Positions 26,623-34,927 of a stretch of 64,000 nt of DNA are shown one piece after another. The DNA lies in NCBI RefSeq assembly GCF_035918235.1, contig NZ_CP109485.1, positions 3,968,001-4,032,000 on the forward strand. The letters are read 5' to 3'. This DNA is from Streptomyces sp. NBC_01445 (GTDB taxonomy: Bacteria > Actinomycetota > Actinomycetes > Streptomycetales > Streptomycetaceae). Within the stretch, counting starts at the first letter, position 1. Every line of letters begins with the position of its first letter. The notes below the pieces were generated by a model. It was not told the DNA's origin, searched no databases, and saw nothing but the letters and a program-made list of their open reading frames with translations. Made by a program: the position numbers and the translations under genes.

Positions 26623-27651
26623 ATGCGCGTAGGAACTTTTGTACTGGCGGCCCAGTTCCCCGGCCAGGGGCAGGGGGAGGCGCTGCACCGGGCGGTGCGG
26701 TCCGCCGAGACGGCCGAGGAGGCCGGGCTCGACTCGGTCTGGCTGGCGGAGCACCACTTCGTGCCGTACGGCACCTGTCCGTCCGCGGTGACGCTCGCGG
26801 CGTTACTGCTCGGCCGCACCCGGCGCATCCGCGTCGGCACTGCGGTCAGCGTGCTGCCGACCGCCCACCCGGTCGCCCTCGGAGAGCAGGCGGCCCTGCT
26901 GCACCTGACGTCCGGCGGCCGCTTCTCGCTCGGCGTCGGCCGCGGCGGCCCCTGGGTGGACCTGGAGGTCTTCGGCTCGGGCATCGAGGCGTACGAGGAA
27001 GGGTTCCCGGAGTCCCTGGACCTGCTGCTGCGCTGGCTGCGCGAGCCCCGCGTCGAGGCCCAGGGGGAACGGTTCGCCTTCCGCGAGGTCGCCGTGGTCC
27101 CGCGCCCCGACGAGGCGCTCGACTCCCCCGACGGCCCCGAGGTGGTGGTCGCCTGCACCTCGCCGAACAGCGTGCGGCTCGCGGCCGAGCGCGGCCTTCC
27201 GATGCTGCTCGGCATGCACTCCGGGGACGAGGAGAAGGCCGAGATGGTCTCCCTGTGGCGCTCGCACGCGCGGGCCTTCGGCCGCAGCCCGGAGGAGATC
27301 CACGCCGCGGCGCACGTCTCGGCCGGAGTGGCCCAGATCGGCGACCGGACGGCGCAGGCTCGGGAGACGCTCCTCAAGGCGATGCCCGGCTGGCTGAAGC
27401 AGGGGCTCGACGCCCATGTGACGGTGGACGGCCGCACGCGGTCCATGCGGGACCCGGCCGCGTACACGGAACTGCTGTGCGGGCTGCACCCGGTGGGGAC
27501 TCCCGGGCAGTGCGCCGACCGGCTCGCGGCGACCTCGGAGCGCACGGGCATCACGCGCTTCGCGCTGCTCGTCGAGGGCTCCGGAGATCTCGCGGCCACC
27601 GAGGAGAACGTGCGCAGGCTGGGCGCCGAGGTACTCCCCCGGCTCCGCTGA
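26623..27651 (+). CDS. LLM-class flavin-dependent oxidoreductase
   Basis: A 342-residue luciferase-like monooxygenase: MRVGTFVLAAQFPGQGQ, VWLAEHHFVPYGTCPSAVTLAA (the barrel strand with EHH), RIRVGTAVSVLPTAHPVALGEQ, and GRFSLGVGRGGPW. These enzymes use FMNH2 or F420H2; the cofactor and substrate are not evident. ATG 26623 has GGCAGGAG at 5 bases. Codon 61 is TTA (26803-26805), which in Streptomyces requires the bldA tRNA, implying developmental control. It is transcribed alone. Confidence 0.88.
   Translation: MRVGTFVLAAQFPGQGQGEALHRAVRSAETAEEAGLDSVWLAEHHFVPYGTCPSAVTLAALLLGRTRRIRVGTAVSVLPTAHPVALGEQAALLHLTSGGRFSLGVGRGGPWVDLEVFGSGIEAYEEGFPESLDLLLRWLREPRVEAQGERFAFREVAVVPRPDEALDSPDGPEVVVACTSPNSVRLAAERGLPMLLGMHSGDEEKAEMVSLWRSHARAFGRSPEEIHAAAHVSAGVAQIGDRTAQARETLLKAMPGWLKQGLDAHVTVDGRTRSMRDPAAYTELLCGLHPVGTPGQCADRLAATSERTGITRFALLVEGSGDLAATEENVRRLGAEVLPRLR
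26803..26805 (+). other. In-frame TTA codon (bldA-dependent)
   Basis: The codon lies in VTLAALLLGRT of the luciferase-family gene, in frame with start 26623. TTA is very rare in Streptomyces, and I noticed no other in this window's core genes. It would limit translation to late growth when the bldA tRNA-Leu is abundant. Confidence 0.8.
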
Positions 27652-27682
27652 GTCGCGTAACGGCCGTGCGGCCCGTAGTCCA

Positions 27683-27719
27683 CCGCTCCGTACTTGTGCA
27701 CCTCCCGCGTACGGAGCGG
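27683..27719. terminator. Hairpin between two convergent genes
   Basis: CCGCTCCGTAC and its exact complement flank a 15-base loop, 31 bases after the oxidoreductase stop and 31 bases from the end of the convergent gene. Probable bidirectional terminator. Confidence 0.6.
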
Positions 27720-27750
27720 CAGACCATCCGATTCCGCCGTCAACCGGCCG

Positions 27751-28143
27751 TCAGCAGTCCCTGAATTCCGGGGACTGGTTCAACAGCTGGTTGCGGGCCG
27801 AGGTGAAGCGGGCCAGCGTGCCGTCCACCGACGGGTCCTGTGGGAACACCGCCACGCGGTGACAGTTCTGGAAGGCCAGCCGTACACCGAAGTGCCGCTG
27901 CAGCGCGCCACGAATCGCGTCACTCGCGAGCGCACGCAGCAGCTGCCCACGTGCCTGCTCGTCCGGCGGAGGCGTCTGGTTGTCGGCGAAATCTCCGCCG
28001 TCGACCTTCAGCTGGGCCACCAGGGAGCTGATCATCTCCCATGCGTAAGGCAGGGAGGTCCGGACGCAGTCGACGAAGTCAGCTTCGTCGACCTCGCCTC
28101 GCTCGGCCTGTTCCAACAGTGCCGGTGAGACGTCGAGCGACAT
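27751..28143 (-). CDS. Conserved hypothetical protein (SCO5389-like)
   Basis: A 130-residue acidic protein conserved in Streptomyces: MSLDVSPALLEQAERGEVDEADFVDCVRTSLPYAWEMI, later RGQLLRALASDAIRGALQRHFG and LAFQNCHRVAVF. No catalytic motif, signal peptide or membrane helix is seen; predicted largely helical. The ATG has GAGGAGA at 5 bases. It is divergent from nucS with 243 bases between them, a gap that holds the palindrome at 28251. Confidence 0.75.
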   Translation of the reverse strand: MSLDVSPALLEQAERGEVDEADFVDCVRTSLPYAWEMISSLVAQLKVDGGDFADNQTPPPDEQARGQLLRALASDAIRGALQRHFGVRLAFQNCHRVAVFPQDPSVDGTLARFTSARNQLLNQSPEFRDC

Positions 28144-28250
28144 GGGTTCTCCTCTCGCACCCCCGCGGGGAGCGGGGGCTGACGGGCAGGTAAGGAGCGC
28201 GCGACGACGTACGACCACGAACACGCTGCGTACAGGCGTCGCGACCTCCC

Positions 28251-28265
28251 GCTTATACGTTAAGC
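28251..28265. promoter_or_regulatory. Palindrome GCTTA-TACGT-TAAGC upstream of the SCO5389-like gene
   Basis: A perfect inverted repeat in the divergent gap, 107 bases above the minus-strand start. The minus strand contains TATAAG inside it, which could be a -10 hexamer; a factor bound there would cover the promoter. The rest of the gap shows nothing I can assign. Confidence 0.35.
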
Positions 28266-28386
28266 AACGTCCGGGGCCCGCAACAGGGGATCGCAGGCAC
28301 AGTCGGTTCACAACCGGCCAATAACGAACCCGGTAGTTCCAGGGCGAATCGCGTGGACCACCGGTCGTCGAGTAGCGTTGCCGACC

Positions 28387-29058
28387 ATGCGTCTCGTCAT
28401 CGCCCGTTGCTCCGTGGACTACGCGGGCAGGCTCACAGCCCATCTCCCGTCGGCTCCCCGCCTGATCCTCGTGAAGGCGGACGGCAGCGTCTCGATCCAC
28501 GCGGACGACAGGGCCTACAAACCTCTCAACTGGATGTCCCCGCCCTGCACCCTGAAGGAGGGCACGGGCGACGACAGCGGCATCTGGACCGTCATCAACA
28601 AAGCGGGCGAGAAACTCATCATCACGATGGAGGAAGTCCTCCACGACTCCTCGCACGAACTGGGTGTGGACCCGGGTCTCATCAAGGACGGCGTGGAAGC
28701 GCACCTCCAGGAGCTCCTCGCCGACAGGATCGACACGCTCGGCGAGGGCTACACGCTCATCCGCCGCGAGTACCCGACGGCGATCGGGCCCGTCGACATC
28801 CTGTGCCGGGACGGTGACGGCGCGACCGTGGCCATCGAGATCAAGCGGCGCGGCGAGATCGACGGCGTGGAGCAACTCACGCGCTATCTCGAGCTGTTGA
28901 ACCGCGACCCGCACCTCGCCCCGGTGCGCGGCGTCTTCGCCGCCCAGGAGATCAAGCCGCAGGCCCGCGTCCTGGCCACGGACCGCGGCATCGGCTGCAC
29001 GGTCCTGGACTACGACGCGCTGCGCGGCATCGAGGACGACAAGCTCCGCCTGTTCTGA
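28387..29058 (+). CDS. nucS: Mismatch endonuclease NucS (EndoMS)
   Basis: A 223-residue protein: [17 protein letters not shown]-terminal DNA-binding beta domain, a linker, then a nuclease domain with [36 protein letters not shown], giving the D-x(n)-E-x-K active site. NucS replaces MutS/MutL in Actinobacteria, cutting both strands at G-T, G-G and T-T mismatches. Start 28387 gives the family length. TAGCGT 9 bases upstream suggests a leaderless message. A strong terminator follows. Confidence 0.93.
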   Translation: MRLVIARCSVDYAGRLTAHLPSAPRLILVKADGSVSIHADDRAYKPLNWMSPPCTLKEGTGDDSGIWTVINKAGEKLIITMEEVLHDSSHELGVDPGLIKDGVEAHLQELLADRIDTLGEGYTLIRREYPTAIGPVDILCRDGDGATVAIEIKRRGEIDGVEQLTRYLELLNRDPHLAPVRGVFAAQEIKPQARVLATDRGIGCTVLDYDALRGIEDDKLRLF

Positions 29059-29074
29059 CCTGTCGGGCATGACC

Positions 29075-29104
29075 GAGGGCCGGGTTCACAGGAACCCGGC
29101 CCTC
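29075..29104. terminator. Bidirectional terminator after nucS
   Basis: A perfect 13-bp GC stem (GAGGGCCGGGTTC and complement) with a 4-base loop, 17 bases after the nucS stop and 27 bases from the stop of the convergent ATPase gene. Confidence 0.8.
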
Positions 29105-29130
29105 AGTCGTGTGCTGCCTACGTACGGCCG

Positions 29131-31701
29131 TCAGATCGTCGACGAGGCGTCCGGCCCGCCGGGCGTACCCGGCGCGCTGTCCGCCGGGCTGCTCATCGCG
29201 GAACTGCCGCTCGGCGCCGGACCGCTCGCCGAGTCCGACGTGTCAGGGGACGACGGCGGGGTGGTCGGCGGGGTGGACGACGGGGGCGGAGAGCTCGTCG
29301 GGGGCTTGGACGTCGGAGGCTTCGACGTCGGGGGCTTCGACGTGGGCGGCTTGGAGGACGGCGGCTTCGACGTGGTCGGCTTGTCCGACGGCTTGTCGGA
29401 GGGCTTGTCGCTCGGCTTGTCCGACGGCTTGCCGCTCTCGCCGGTCGACGGCCCGGTGCTGGGCGTCGGGTCGTCCGACGTGTTCGGGATGCCGTCCTTG
29501 CCCGGGTCGGCGGGCCGCTGCGTGGAGCCCGCGTCGTCGCCGCCCTGGTCCGCCTGGTCGGCGCCGATGCCGCCGCCGTCCTCGCCCTGCGAGGCCGACG
29601 GGTTCACATTGACGCTGTCGGACGGGGTCTCGTTGTTCGACGTGGCGCCGAGCGTCACGACGGTGCCGAGGACGGCCGCGAGGAGCGCTCCGGCGCCCGC
29701 GGCCACGAGGTTGCGCCGCGTGCCGGTGATGACGGCAAGACGGGCCCCGCCGGGCTTGCCGCCGGGGCCGGGCCCGGCCTGCCGGGAGACCAGCGTGTCG
29801 GGTTCCGGGGGCGGCGCGGGCAGCGCGAACGCGGCCGGCACCCCGCCGGGGGGCGACGCCGACTCCTCGTAGCGCGCGGCGGGGACCTCTTCGCCCGCCG
29901 CCGTACGCCCGCCGGGGAGCGCGCCGCCGGAGCGGTCCGCGACCAGGGCGAGGGCGCGGCGGCCCGCGATGGTGCCCCGCTTGTCGGCCAGCGCGCCGCG
30001 CAGGGCGATGGAGGCCTCCAGCTCGGCGCGGGCTCGGTCGAGCTGCCCGCCGAGCAGCGCGAGGATGCCCAACTCGTGGTGGAAATAGGCCTCTTCCGCC
30101 ACGTCGCCGGAGAGCCGCGCGGCCTCCTGTCCGGACCGCAGGCACCGCTCCCAGACCGTCCAGCTGAGCCCGGCGGCGAACGCGGGCGCGGCGGTACGGG
30201 CGAGCAGCACCGCGACGCTGCCCTCCTCGTCCGGCCCGGCCGGCGTCGTGCCGGGGACCAGTACGGTCAGTGCGGCGAGCAGGGCGTCGGCCTCGGCCGC
30301 GACCCGCTCGGGCCCGACCGAGGGATGCCCGGCCCACCACGCGTAGTGCTGCGCGGCGGTGTGCGCGTGGCCACCGGTGTCGTCGGCGTATCCCGCGGTC
30401 GCCAGCTGGTCGTACACGCCGGAGGCCAGGCGGTAGCGGCCGCCGACCGGTGTCACGAGGGCGCAGCCGACGAGTTCGGCGAGGGCCGCGTCGGCGTGGG
30501 TGTCGCCCACGAGGGCGGGCAGGTGGGCCTGGTGCGGTATCTCGCCGCCGAGCGCGACCGCGAACCGCAGGGTGGCGCGGGCCGATTCGCTGAGCCGGGA
30601 CGCAAGCAGGGCCGCGGGCGCGGCGCCGTCGGCGAGCGAGGGCAGCGGCACGTCGTGGCCGTCCTCGGCGTCGAAGGGCGCGTCTACGGGCGGGGCGCCG
30701 GGGCCTCCGAAGTAGCCGAACTCGTCGAAGACGTTCGGGTCGGCGCGCAGCTGGTCGCGCTGGCGCAGGAGCGCGCCGGCCTGCACGAAGCGCAGCGGGA
30801 GCCCCTCCGACTCGAACCAGAGGTCGCCGGCCCAGTTCGCCTCCTCGTCCGTGAGGACGCGGCCCACGGACCGCTCCAGGAGTTCGAGCCCGCCACCGCG
30901 GCCGAGGCCGCCGAGGAAGACCTCTTCGAGGTGCGAGTCGGCGGACGGCGCCGCGACCTCGGGCGTGGCCGCGACCAGGAAGGCGCACTCGGGCGTCGCT
31001 TCGAGGAGCTCGTCGAGCGCGGCGCCGCCGAACTCGAGGTCGTCGAGGACGACGACGGCGCCGATGTCGTGGACGAGTTCGAGGAGCAGGGCCCGGTCGG
31101 GCCGGTGCAGCGGCGCGTTGTACACGACCGCGAAGAGGTCGTACAGCAGGTCGTTCGACGAGCGGCGGTGTCCGGAGAGCCGGACGACGCCGTCGGGCGC
31201 AACGTCCGCGCAGTCCTCGGCGACGGTGTCGAGGAGCGCGGTGCGCCCGGAGCCCGAGGGTCCGGTGAGCCGCACGGAGCGCCCGCGCGCGAGGAGCCGG
31301 ACGAGGCGCTCACGCTCCTCCTGACGCTCGAGGAGCGGCAGTCGGGGCAGCGGGGGTCCGGCCGGCAGCGGCGGACGTGCGGCGCGGGCCATGTCGGCGC
31401 GTTCCGCCGGTGCGTACTTGACGGGCCGTCCCGGCCGCTCCCCCGGCGGGCACGGCTCGATCTCGCTGCCGTCGACGGGATTGACGGTGAGCAGGAAGTC
31501 GCCGGACACGAGCTGCACGGTGCGGGCGAGCCCTTGTGAGGGCTGGCCGAAGTCAGGAGTGAGGGGATCCCTGGGCGGGCGCGGGCGGCTCGCCTGGGTG
31601 TCGCTCTCGTCGTCGTGGTGGCCACGGTTCGCGCGGTCGTAGGGATCCCCGCCGTACGGATCGTGCCCGAAGTCTTCCGGTCCCCGGTTCATCGGGTCCA
31701 T
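29131..31701 (-). CDS. Membrane-anchored P-loop ATPase with extracellular Pro/Lys repeat tail
   Basis: An 856-residue protein I cannot match to a named function. Residues 1-60 are acidic and disordered; Walker A is TGPSGSGRTALL (146-157) with Walker B AVVVLDDLEF near 223, then a winged-helix and helical-repeat region as in STAND or AAA ATPases. A single hydrophobic helix (LVAAGAGALLAAVLGTVVTLG, near 660-680) precedes an external tail of about 175 residues with DKPS and SKPPT repeats. The ATPase is thus cytoplasmic and the tail passes into the wall. ATG 31701 was taken over 31800. Beside it is a STAS protein. Confidence 0.7.
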   Translation of the reverse strand: MDPMNRGPEDFGHDPYGGDPYDRANRGHHDDESDTQASRPRPPRDPLTPDFGQPSQGLARTVQLVSGDFLLTVNPVDGSEIEPCPPGERPGRPVKYAPAERADMARAARPPLPAGPPLPRLPLLERQEERERLVRLLARGRSVRLTGPSGSGRTALLDTVAEDCADVAPDGVVRLSGHRRSSNDLLYDLFAVVYNAPLHRPDRALLLELVHDIGAVVVLDDLEFGGAALDELLEATPECAFLVAATPEVAAPSADSHLEEVFLGGLGRGGGLELLERSVGRVLTDEEANWAGDLWFESEGLPLRFVQAGALLRQRDQLRADPNVFDEFGYFGGPGAPPVDAPFDAEDGHDVPLPSLADGAAPAALLASRLSESARATLRFAVALGGEIPHQAHLPALVGDTHADAALAELVGCALVTPVGGRYRLASGVYDQLATAGYADDTGGHAHTAAQHYAWWAGHPSVGPERVAAEADALLAALTVLVPGTTPAGPDEEGSVAVLLARTAAPAFAAGLSWTVWERCLRSGQEAARLSGDVAEEAYFHHELGILALLGGQLDRARAELEASIALRGALADKRGTIAGRRALALVADRSGGALPGGRTAAGEEVPAARYEESASPPGGVPAAFALPAPPPEPDTLVSRQAGPGPGGKPGGARLAVITGTRRNLVAAGAGALLAAVLGTVVTLGATSNNETPSDSVNVNPSASQGEDGGGIGADQADQGGDDAGSTQRPADPGKDGIPNTSDDPTPSTGPSTGESGKPSDKPSDKPSDKPSDKPTTSKPPSSKPPTSKPPTSKPPTSKPPTSSPPPSSTPPTTPPSSPDTSDSASGPAPSGSSAMSSPADSAPGTPGGPDASSTI
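29299..29433 (-). repeat. Pro/Lys repeat region in the ATPase tail
   Basis: The DNA has 15-base units at about 29299-29375 encoding SKPPT and 12-base units at about 29376-29433 encoding DKPS. These are coding repeats typical of wall-spanning linkers, not a CRISPR array. Confidence 0.75.
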
Positions 31702-31918
31702 GGTCAAAGCCCCCCAAAAGCGTGGTGTGCCGGTGCCCCTCCCGGCCTGTGCACACTGCGCTGTCGCTTCTGGTCCGGTGCCCGCGAGAGGGTCCGTCAA
31801 TCCGCGGGCGACCGAACCCTAGACCTGGGTCAGTATCTCCGAACAGCCGGGGTACCGTGCCGTCCGAGACGTCACAGTCTCGTGAGGATTGTGGGTGCTG
31901 CATACCGGAACGCCCGAT

Positions 31919-32242
31919 TCACACCCTGGGCAGCGATTCGACCCCGATGCCGCCCTCGATGGCGAGGATCCGGTGCAGCCGCGTCGCCACCAGGAGGCGC
32001 TGCATCTGGGGCGGCACGCCCCGCAACACCAGTCTGCGGCCACAGCGTCCGGCCCGCCGGTGGGCGCCCATGATGACGCCGAGACCCGTCGCGTCCCACG
32101 AGTCCAGCTCTGACAGATCGAGCAGCAGGTCGCCGACGCCGTCGTCGAGGGCCGTGTGCAGGACCGTACGGGCGTCCGCCGCGCTGCGGACGTCGAGGCG
32201 GCCCCCGACGACCAGCCCGGCGTGGTCGCCCCTGATGTACAT
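31919..32242 (-). CDS. STAS-domain anti-sigma-factor antagonist
   Basis: A 107-residue single STAS domain: MYIRGDHAGLVVGGRLDVRSAADARTVLHTAL, then LLLDLSELDSWDATGLGVIMGAHRRA, in which DSWDATGLG matches the phosphoacceptor loop (D-S/T-x-G) of SpoIIAA/BldG proteins; the usual Ser is Asp-Ala-Thr here, so Thr may take the role. ATG 32242 has GGAG 5 bases upstream. Such proteins control sigma factors by partner switching; no kinase partner is nearby. The large ATPase follows on the same strand. Confidence 0.8.
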   Translation of the reverse strand: MYIRGDHAGLVVGGRLDVRSAADARTVLHTALDDGVGDLLLDLSELDSWDATGLGVIMGAHRRAGRCGRRLVLRGVPPQMQRLLVATRLHRILAIEGGIGVESLPRV

Positions 32243-32410
32243 ATGCGCTCCCCGAGAGTGCTTGTGTGCCGTGATTCCAGTGGTCTCTGTGTCGTACGGC
32301 GATCTGGGTATGTCACTGCAACTGACTGGCACGGGGGCGCAGAAGTTGCCGTCTGTAAGCGAACCGATACCGAATTCACCCCGTGGGGTTACCCAAGGGG
32401 TGACGAGAGA

Positions 32411-33259
32411 TCAGTGCTTATAGAACCCCTGCCCGCTCTTGCGCCCGATGTCACCGGCGTCAACCATCCGGCGCATCAGCTCGGGCGGGGCGAACTTCTC
32501 GTCCTGGGACTCGGTGTAGATGTTGCTGGTGGCGTGCAGCAGGATGTCGACGCCCGTGAGGTCGGCGGTGGCGAGCGGCCCCATCGCGTGGCCGAAGCCG
32601 AGCTTGCAGGCGATGTCGATGTCCTCGGCGGTGGCGACGCCCGACTCGTACAGCTTGGCGGCCTCGACGACGAGGGCCGAGATGAGCCGCGTGGTCACGA
32701 AGCCGGCGACGTCGCGGTTGACGACGATGCAGGTCTTGCCGACCGACTCGGCGAACTCCCGCGTGGTGGCGAGCGTTTCGTCGCTCGTCTTGTAGCCGCG
32801 GACCAGCTCGCACAGCTGCATCATCGGGACCGGCGAGAAGAAGTGGGCGCCGACGACGCGCTCCGGGTGCTCCGTGACCGCCGCGATCTTGGTGATCGGG
32901 ATGGCGGAGGTGTTCGAGGCGAGCACGGCGTCCTCGCGGACGATCTTGTCGAGCGCGCGGAAGATCTCGTGCTTGACCTCGAGCTTCTCGAAGACGGCCT
33001 CGACGACGATGTCGGCGTCGGCGACCGCGTCCAGATCGGTGGTCGTGGTGATGCGGGCGAGCGCGGCCTCGGCGTCCTGCGCGGACAGCTTGCCCTTGCT
33101 CACGAACTTGTCGTACGAGGCCTTGATGCCGTCGGTGCCACGGGCCAGGGCGGCGTCGGTGACGTCGCGCAGGACGACGTCCCAGCCCGCCTGCGCCGAG
33201 ACCTGGGCGATTCCGGACCCCATGAGTCCGGCTCCGATGACGGCGAGCTTCCCTGCCAC
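32411..33259 (-). CDS. 3-hydroxybutyryl-CoA dehydrogenase
   Basis: A 282-residue NAD-binding enzyme: Rossmann GAGLMGSGIAQ (9-19), VVEAVFEKLEVK, catalytic region ASNTSAIPITKIA and HFFSPVPMMQLCELVRG, and C-terminal GFGHAMGPLATADLTGVD. It oxidises 3-hydroxybutyryl-CoA or reduces acetoacetyl-CoA, and with the thiolase could supply the crotonyl/butyryl pool used by icmA. GTG 33259 follows GGGGAG. It is downstream of the TetR gene on the same strand with a 161-base gap. Confidence 0.92.
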   Translation of the reverse strand: MAGKLAVIGAGLMGSGIAQVSAQAGWDVVLRDVTDAALARGTDGIKASYDKFVSKGKLSAQDAEAALARITTTTDLDAVADADIVVEAVFEKLEVKHEIFRALDKIVREDAVLASNTSAIPITKIAAVTEHPERVVGAHFFSPVPMMQLCELVRGYKTSDETLATTREFAESVGKTCIVVNRDVAGFVTTRLISALVVEAAKLYESGVATAEDIDIACKLGFGHAMGPLATADLTGVDILLHATSNIYTESQDEKFAPPELMRRMVDAGDIGRKSGQGFYKH

Positions 33260-33420
33260 TGTGCGACTCCCCTTACCCGCTGACCGCGTACCACTTGCAA
33301 CTGACCGCTAACCGCTGTTCACGTATCTCTCCGGCGGACATTAGCGTTCGTGAGGGGTCGTGGGGCCGCGAAGTAATGCGCGTCACGTCTCGAATGACGG
33401 ACATCACACCGGACGGGCCA

Positions 33421-34059
33421 TCAGGCGTCGCGTGCGGCGTAGTTGAGCACCGGCTCGCCCAGGAGACCCTCCATCTCGTCGAGCAGGCCGAGCGCTTCGC
33501 GGGACACCTCCCCTGCCGGTCTTGCCTTGATCATCTCGGCGGCGATGCGGGAGAGCAGCGTCGTGTGGATCCAGTTGATCTGTCCGGCCATGAGGGCGGG
33601 CAGCGGGTCGTCGTCGTCCGCCCCGGTCTCCTCGCGCAGGGTCGCCTCCAGCAGCGTGAGCGACTCCTGCTGCATGTACCAGAGCCGGGCCCGCAGGCCG
33701 GCCGCCCCCTCGATGACCTTCATGAAGCGGTCGTAGCCCTCGATCAGGCCGACCTCGGGCGACACGGCGACGACTTCGCGGCGCAGCTCGCGCAGGACAG
33801 CCTCGGCCGCGGACTCGCCCCGGTCGCGGGCGCGCACGAAGCGGGAGAGCCGGGCCACGCCGCCCTTGGCGCGGTCGAGGAACAGGTCTTCCTTGGCCTG
33901 GAAGTAGTTGTAGACGGTGTTGACGGAGACGTCGGCCGCTTCGGCGACCTCGGCGATCGTCACCTCGTCGAAGCCGCGCTCCAGGAAGAGGCCCGTAGCC
34001 ACATCGGAGATGTGCTGCCTGGCCAGCCGTTTCTTGCGCTCACGCAGTCCCTCTGCCAT
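33421..34059 (-). CDS. TetR family regulator, divergent from an ABC exporter
   Basis: A 212-residue TetR protein: RKKRLARQHISDVATGLFLERGFDEVTIAEVAEAADVSVNTVYNYFQAKEDLF spans the DNA-binding domain (about 8-60), followed by a helical ligand domain containing Trp-rich LWYMQQESLTLLE. It is divergent from the drrA-type exporter at 34140 with an 80-base gap carrying a gapped inverted repeat, a classic local-repressor layout. Confidence 0.88.
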   Translation of the reverse strand: MAEGLRERKKRLARQHISDVATGLFLERGFDEVTIAEVAEAADVSVNTVYNYFQAKEDLFLDRAKGGVARLSRFVRARDRGESAAEAVLRELRREVVAVSPEVGLIEGYDRFMKVIEGAAGLRARLWYMQQESLTLLEATLREETGADDDDPLPALMAGQINWIHTTLLSRIAAEMIKARPAGEVSREALGLLDEMEGLLGEPVLNYAARDA

Positions 34060-34089
34060 GGGGTCAGTCTAGCTTTCGTTGCGCTCACT

Positions 34090-34117
34090 TGAATTTTGGG
34101 GACATTGCAAAATTTCA
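34090..34117. promoter_or_regulatory. Gapped inverted repeat in the TetR/ABC divergent gap
   Basis: TGAATTTTG (34090-34098) and CAAAATTTCA (34108-34117) are inverted halves with one base difference in length and a 9-base spacer. The AT richness contrasts with the surroundings. It is a likely operator for the TetR protein, controlling its own gene and the exporter. Confidence 0.5.
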
Positions 34118-34139
34118 GTGACTCTGTTTTTCTGGACGC

Positions 34140-34922
34140 ATGGCAGTCATCAGCACGTCCGGCCTGGCCCGGACCTTCACCACCCCACGCGGCCCCGTCG
34201 AGGCGGTGCGCGGCATCGACCTGACCGTGCGGCCCGGCGAGATCCTCGGCCTCCTCGGCCCGAACGGCGCGGGCAAGACGACGACCCTGCGCATGCTCAC
34301 GACGCTCCTGCCGCCCACCGGGGGCGCCGCCACCGTCGCGGGCTGCGATCTCGCGACCGATCCGGCAGGCGTGCGCCGCGCGGTCGGTTACGTCGCCCAG
34401 TCCGGCGGCGTCGACCCGAACATCTCCGTACGGGAGGAACTGGTCACCCAGGGGCGGCTGTACCGGCTGCCCAAGGCGCGGGCGGTGGCGCGCGCCGGCG
34501 AGCTGGCCGAGGACCTCGGTCTCACGGAGCTCCTCGACCGCAGGACCGCCGCGCTCTCCGGCGGACAGCGGCGCCGCCTCGACATCGCGATGGGGATCGT
34601 GCATCGCCCGAAGGTGCTCTTCCTCGACGAGCCGACGACCGGACTCGACCCGGCCGGCCGCGCCGACCTGTGGGACGTCGTACGGAGACTGCGCGACGAG
34701 CACGGCACGACCGTCTTCCTCACCACGCACTACCTCGACGAGGCCGACGCGCTCGCGGACCGGATCGCCGTCGTGGACAAGGGAGTTGTGGCCGCGGAGG
34801 GCACTCCGGGCGCACTCAAGCTGGCGTACGGCGGCTCGCTCGACGCGACGCTCCAGGACACCTTCCTCGCGATCACCGGGCGCGGCCCGGCGACCGCACC
34901 GACGACCCCCGTGGCGGTGTGA
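34140..34922 (+). CDS. ABC exporter ATP-binding protein, DrrA-like
   Basis: A 260-residue ATPase with Walker A GPNGAGKTT, signature LSGGQRRRLDI, Walker B LFLDEPTTGLDP and H-loop TTHYLDEADAL, the layout of daunorubicin-resistance DrrA. Partner permease follows. The substrate is unknown, probably a hydrophobic drug or lipid. No clear ribosome site precedes the ATG. Regulated presumably by the divergent TetR protein. Confidence 0.9.
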   Translation: MAVISTSGLARTFTTPRGPVEAVRGIDLTVRPGEILGLLGPNGAGKTTTLRMLTTLLPPTGGAATVAGCDLATDPAGVRRAVGYVAQSGGVDPNISVREELVTQGRLYRLPKARAVARAGELAEDLGLTELLDRRTAALSGGQRRRLDIAMGIVHRPKVLFLDEPTTGLDPAGRADLWDVVRRLRDEHGTTVFLTTHYLDEADALADRIAVVDKGVVAAEGTPGALKLAYGGSLDATLQDTFLAITGRGPATAPTTPVAV

Positions 34923-34927
34923 CCGGC

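Noticed and set aside
29299..29433. Tandem repeats that could suggest a CRISPR array
   Set aside because: Units are 12-15 bases without unique spacers and lie in frame within a coding sequence as SKPPT and DKPS.
33260..33420. Searched for a promoter or operator between the TetR gene and the hydroxyacyl-CoA dehydrogenase
   Set aside because: No palindrome or convincing -35/-10 pair; the two genes may be cotranscribed.
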